Positions 7,393 through 9,747 of a DNA stretch of 9,747 nt are shown piece after piece; position 1 is the first letter of the stretch; the number at the start of each line of letters is the position of its first letter. The notes under the pieces are model-generated. The model made no database searches. It was not told the DNA's origin and saw only the letters and a list, made by a program, of their open reading frames with translations. The translations under genes were made by a program, and so were the position numbers. Source of the stretch: Gemmatimonadota bacterium (GTDB lineage Bacteria > GCA-2686955); contig JALXCG010000878.1 of the NCBI GenBank assembly GCA_026991065.1, positions 1 to 9,747 of the forward strand, read 5' to 3'.

Positions 7393-7495
7393 CCCCCCGG
7401 CGCAAGTGAAAGTGCGCGCCTGATCCGCCAATCCGGCTGTTCCAGATAATGCCGGCAATGAACCAGAGTTGCGGCTGGAAGCGAAGAAGTGGTCG

Positions 7496-7864
7496 ATGAC
7501 AGACCAGGAACTGTACAAGGCTTTCGAGAAGGCTTCGCGCATCGCGGGGATTCGTGTTTTGCGCGGGCGGCCGCGGATTCGCGGAGGCAGCTGCCACTAT
7601 CGTGGCCGCGATTTCGTGGTTCTGCATCGCGATTCGGATCCGCGGCAGCACCTGCAGGTTCTGGCGCAAACTCTTGCTGAATACAGTTTTGACGACGTGG
7701 CTCTGGAATCTGAGGAGTTGCGCAGCGTGGTGGCGGAGGCCAAGCGCATGGCCGCGTCGCTTCCGCAGGGCGCAAGTGCGGAAGCGACGCCGGTTTCTCT
7801 TGAGAAGCGGGGCGAGGGTGGAGCGGGGAGCGCCCCCGACACTGATGAGCCCTTGATTGACTGA
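7496..7864 (+). CDS. Small conserved-looking protein of unknown function
   Basis: A 122-residue protein with no signal peptide or membrane segment, so probably cytoplasmic. Residues 1-86 look like a folded domain: an N-terminal helix, then the compact core IRGGSCHYRGRDFVVLHRDS (29-48), a helix HLQVLAQTLAEYSFDDVAL and a closing ELRSVVAEAKRMA. From memory, small unannotated proteins of other uncultivated bacterial groups share a G-x-C-x-(Y/V)-(R/K)-G-x-x-x-V-V-L pattern followed by a helical LAxxLAxxxLxD region, but I cannot name a family. Residues 87-122 are low-complexity (Gly, Ala, Ser, Glu) and contain a perfect DNA inverted repeat. The ATG at 7496 follows AAGAAG at a six-base spacing; a TTG at 7469 has weaker support. 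The TPR gene begins 35 bases downstream on the same strand, suggesting shared transcription. Confidence 0.65.
   Translation: MTDQELYKAFEKASRIAGIRVLRGRPRIRGGSCHYRGRDFVVLHRDSDPRQHLQVLAQTLAEYSFDDVALESEELRSVVAEAKRMAASLPQGASAEATPVSLEKRGEGGAGSAPDTDEPLID
7754..7790. repeat. Perfect 14-bp inverted repeat inside the small unknown gene
   Basis: GCGTCGCTTCCGCA (7754-7767) is followed after nine bases (GGGCGCAAG) by its exact reverse complement TGCGGAAGCGACGC (7777-7790), then CGGTTTCTCTT. It lies wholly inside the reading frame and encodes residues 87-99. This is where the conserved-looking core ends and the low-complexity tail begins. As RNA it would form a very stable hairpin with a T-rich 3' flank, as in an intragenic terminator or a small palindromic element tolerated in a flexible tail. 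Confidence 0.7.
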
Positions 7865-7888
7865 AGAATCCCGGCGTGGACCGGGAGC

Positions 7889-7892
7889 GGAG
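7889..7892 (+). promoter_or_regulatory. Shine-Dalgarno site favouring the TTG start of the TPR membrane protein
   Basis: GGAG at 7889-7892 is seven bases before the TTG at 7900. The alternative GTG at 7876 would add eight residues and lacks a comparable site, having only GAAGAA about six bases further up. Confidence 0.55.
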
Positions 7893-7899
7893 ATCCACT

Positions 7900-8580
7900 T
7901 TGGCGACTCGTAAACACAGTGACCTCACAGAGGATCCGATTCACGAGCAATTGGAATATGCCCTCGCCTGGGCCATGAAGAACCGCACGCTGATCCTGGT
8001 TATCGCGGCGGTGTTGGTTGCCGTGGTGGCGGGCGCCGGTCTCTACACCCAATGGCACCAGGCGCGGGAAGATGCAGCGACCACCCTCTTCATGCAGGGG
8101 TTGGACGCCTATCGGAATGGCGATCTGGACCAAGCTCGCGCCGCTTTTACTGAGCTGACGGAGGAGCGGGGCGGTACCGCTGCGGGCGGCGATGCCGAGT
8201 TCTATCTGGCGAATCTGCTTTATGATCAGGGCGAGTTCGCGGCGGCGCGGGCAGCCTACGAAAAGAGCCTCAAAACCGCTCGCACAACCCTTTTGCATCT
8301 GGCCGCACGGGAAGGGATTGCGGCTTGCATGGAAGAGGATGGGCAGTGGAGCGAAGCAGCGGCGGCCTACCGCAAGATTGCGGCGGAGTATTCTGATGAG
8401 AGCGCGGCGGCGCGGAATCTCTTGAGTGCCGCCCGTTGTCTGACTGCTTCTGGCGATATCGAGGGAGCACGCCAACTGTACCAAGAGATTGAAGAGAATT
8501 ACCCGAGCGCCGCGATCGACGCACGCGTGGCGCGGGCGCTTTTGGGGGCTGAGAGCGCAGGGGCGGCGGAGAACGGCTGA
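7900..8580 (+). CDS. YfgM/CpoB-like membrane-anchored TPR protein
   Basis: A 226-residue protein with a short charged N-terminal segment in the cytoplasm (including EQLEYALAWAMKNR, residues 16-29), one membrane helix (about 30-51, LILVIAAVLVAVVAGAGLYT) and a C-terminal domain of about four TPR-like helical pairs (62-86, 97-122, 139-165, 174-203) expected on the outer face. This layout and length match YfgM-type ancillary subunits of the SecYEG translocon and related TPR proteins that assist envelope protein folding or cell division. I do not see the coiled coil of CpoB, so YfgM is the closer comparison. It starts 35 bases after the small unknown gene and ends four bases before the stop of the convergent hydrolase gene, with no terminator hairpin between. 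The exact partner is unknown. Confidence 0.72.
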   Translation: MATRKHSDLTEDPIHEQLEYALAWAMKNRTLILVIAAVLVAVVAGAGLYTQWHQAREDAATTLFMQGLDAYRNGDLDQARAAFTELTEERGGTAAGGDAEFYLANLLYDQGEFAAARAAYEKSLKTARTTLLHLAAREGIAACMEEDGQWSEAAAAYRKIAAEYSDESAAARNLLSAARCLTASGDIEGARQLYQEIEENYPSAAIDARVARALLGAESAGAAENG

Positions 8581-8584
8581 GCCC

Positions 8585-9343
8585 TTACCAGTCGATCTCC
8601 ATCCCGTCGTGCGCCCAGAGAAGATCGGGATTGGCTGCACGACGGGGTGGGGAGGGCTGCTCCAGATGAGTCAGCAGCACCCGCTCGGCGCCCTGCTCAA
8701 AGGCGGCCCGCGCTGCCGCGTCGGCGGAGAGGTGACCGGCATCCACGACCGCCAGGTCCACTCGCTCCGGGGCCGGCCAGTGGAGATCGTCCGGGCCGCC
8801 GAGATCACCGGAATAGAAGAGACGATGCTCCTCCAGTTCCGCCAGGAGGGAAAAACTGGAGTGCAGCGGTCCGCGGCCGCCGGGAGTCAGGTGCGCATTG
8901 GGCAGGGGCGTGATCCACAACGTCCCGCCGATCGCGAAACCCCGGTTTGGCTCGAAATAGCGGATCCGCACCACGCCATCCAGACGCCGCGCGGAGAGCC
9001 CATAGAAGGCCATCACATCGGCGAATTTCGACTCCGCTTCGCGCGGCAGCCAAATCACAGCCGGCTCCGGTGCCGCGACTCGGCAGAGTCGCAACTGCTG
9101 CACCAGCGCGGGCAGCCCGGCGGCATGATCGGGGTGGAGATGACTGACCACAATTCCGGCGATGCTCTGCGGGGTGATCCCGGCCATGGCCAAGGCTCGG
9201 GAGGTGCCGTCTCCGGCATCCAGCAGAACCGTGCCGCCGGCGTTCACCCGCAAAAGGGCCAAGCAAGCCTGGCCACGGCTCGCGGTGGCGATGGCGCTGC
9301 CACTGCCCACCACGCGCAGCGCGGGGCAGCGCGAGTTGGTCAC
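8585..9343 (-). CDS. RNase Z-like metallo-beta-lactamase-fold hydrolase
   Basis: A 252-residue cytoplasmic protein with no signal peptide. It opens with [19 protein letters not shown] (residues 13-31), the start typical of RNase Z-like members, then LLDAGDGT (40-47) and the metal-binding HLHPDH motif (68-73). Further likely ligands are His151 (NAH) or His161 (HSSFSLL), Asp180 in YSGDLGG and His226 in LLTHLEQP. All parts of a two-metal site are present, so it should be an active hydrolase. The exosite arm of true RNase Z is not seen. The substrate (tRNA precursor, cyclic nucleotide, phosphodiester or ester) cannot be set from sequence. The GTG start at 9343 overlaps the stop of the upstream glycosyltransferase by four bases (GTGA), with AAGGA nine bases before it, so the two are translationally coupled. 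A longer frame running to 9664 is only an open reading frame opposite and inside that gene. Confidence 0.82.
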   Translation of the reverse strand: MTNSRCPALRVVGSGSAIATASRGQACLALLRVNAGGTVLLDAGDGTSRALAMAGITPQSIAGIVVSHLHPDHAAGLPALVQQLRLCRVAAPEPAVIWLPREAESKFADVMAFYGLSARRLDGVVRIRYFEPNRGFAIGGTLWITPLPNAHLTPGGRGPLHSSFSLLAELEEHRLFYSGDLGGPDDLHWPAPERVDLAVVDAGHLSADAAARAAFEQGAERVLLTHLEQPSPPRRAANPDLLWAHDGMEIDW

Positions 9344-9747
9344 GCCGCCGGTTCCTTGTACCGCACGCGGTAGGCGAAACGCAGAATGTGGTAGACCGCC
9401 GCCAGGCCGTCTTTCCAAGTGATCTTCTTTCCCTCTACATAGTCCCGCCCATAGTAGGAGATCGGGACTTCGTAGACGCGGCAACCGAGGCGGGCAACCC
9501 GGGCGGTCAACTCGGGTTCTATGCCGAAGCGATCCGACTCCAGCCGGAAACGGCGCAGAACATCGGTGCGGAAGACCTTGTAGCAGGTCTCCATGTCGGT
9601 CAGGTTGAGATTGGTGGTCATGTTCGAGAGCAGTGTCAGACTGCGGTTGGCGACGTAGTGCCAAAAAAGATGCACGCGATGGGGGCCACCAAGAAAACGC
9701 GAGCCATAGACCGCATCCGCCTGCCCTTCGAGGATCGGTTGCAGCAA
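9340..9747 (-). CDS. Polyprenyl-phosphate glycosyltransferase, GT2 DPM1-like (C-terminal part, cut by window edge)
   Basis: The last 135 residues of a family 2 glycosyltransferase; the N-terminal half, with the nucleotide-binding DxD region, lies beyond base 9747. Diagnostic segments are [10 protein letters not shown] (about 13-22), [14 protein letters not shown] (about 51-64), [27 protein letters not shown] (about 75-101) and [10 protein letters not shown] (about 104-113), which follow the pattern of dolichyl- or polyprenyl-phosphate mannose/glucose synthases. These enzymes move a sugar from a nucleotide donor to a lipid phosphate on the cytoplasmic face of the membrane, feeding glycan or glycolipid assembly. 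No C-terminal membrane helices are present: the protein ends soon after [18 protein letters not shown], as in the short soluble DPM1 form. It is co-translated with the downstream hydrolase. Confidence 0.85.
   Translation of the reverse strand: MLQPILEGQADAVYGSRFLGGPHRVHLFWHYVANRSLTLLSNMTTNLNLTDMETCYKVFRTDVLRRFRLESDRFGIEPELTARVARLGCRVYEVPISYYGRDYVEGKKITWKDGLAAVYHILRFAYRVRYKEPAA

Noticed and set aside
7597-8640. Minus-strand open frame of about 347 codons
   Set aside because: Antisense to the small unknown gene and the TPR membrane protein; composition and lack of motifs mark it as a shadow.
8489-9373. Plus-strand open frame of about 295 codons
   Set aside because: Antisense to the metallo-beta-lactamase-fold gene, which has a full HLHPDH site; no motif in the plus-strand translation.
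9344-9664. N-terminal extension of the hydrolase frame to 9664
   Set aside because: It overlaps the glycosyltransferase in another frame and has no conserved sequence; the family start GSGSAIAT begins just after the GTG at 9343.

Overview
The window is GC-rich, densely coded bacterial DNA holding eight protein genes, one of them cut by the right edge. It has no rRNA or tRNA gene, CRISPR array or insertion sequence that I can recognise. Lipobox and Sec signals, an AMIN-domain amidase and a membrane-anchored TPR protein point to a diderm (Gram-negative) cell. The mix of features (secreted Asp-box propeller, TPR-AMIN-amidase fusion, GctA-like CoA-transferase subunit) would fit a deltaproteobacterial lineage or an uncultivated group such as Eisenbacteria, Krumholzibacteriota or Gemmatimonadota. 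This is an inference; nothing here fixes the taxonomy.

Layout, left to right. Bases 1-260 hold no convincing gene. A secreted Asp-box beta-propeller protein (261-1631, +) ends at a strong hairpin terminator (1662-1691). Converging on it is a large lipoprotein (1692-4184, -) with an intact N-terminal amidase_3 domain, Ig-like and carboxypeptidase-regulatory-like middle segments, and a second amidase_3-like domain that has lost three of its four key residues. Divergent from it are an orphan CoA-transferase alpha-type subunit (4424-5287, +) and a TPR-AMIN-amidase_3 cell-wall hydrolase with all active-site residues (5441-7348, +). Then come a small conserved-looking protein of unknown function (7496-7864, +) and a YfgM/CpoB-like membrane-anchored TPR protein (7900-8580, +). 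Two co-translated minus-strand genes close the window: a polyprenyl-phosphate glycosyltransferase of the DPM1 type (9340-9747, partial) and an RNase Z-like metallo-beta-lactamase-fold hydrolase (8585-9343).

The theme is the cell envelope: two peptidoglycan amidases of different design, an envelope TPR protein and a lipid-linked sugar transferase. The CoA-transferase subunit is out of place and lacks its beta partner. The most unusual items are the degenerate second amidase domain, a perfect 14-bp inverted repeat inside the small unknown gene, an inverted repeat filling the spacer of a candidate promoter ahead of that gene, and an excess of the palindrome CGGATCCG. I see no defence island, toxin-antitoxin pair or other clearly novel multi-gene system.
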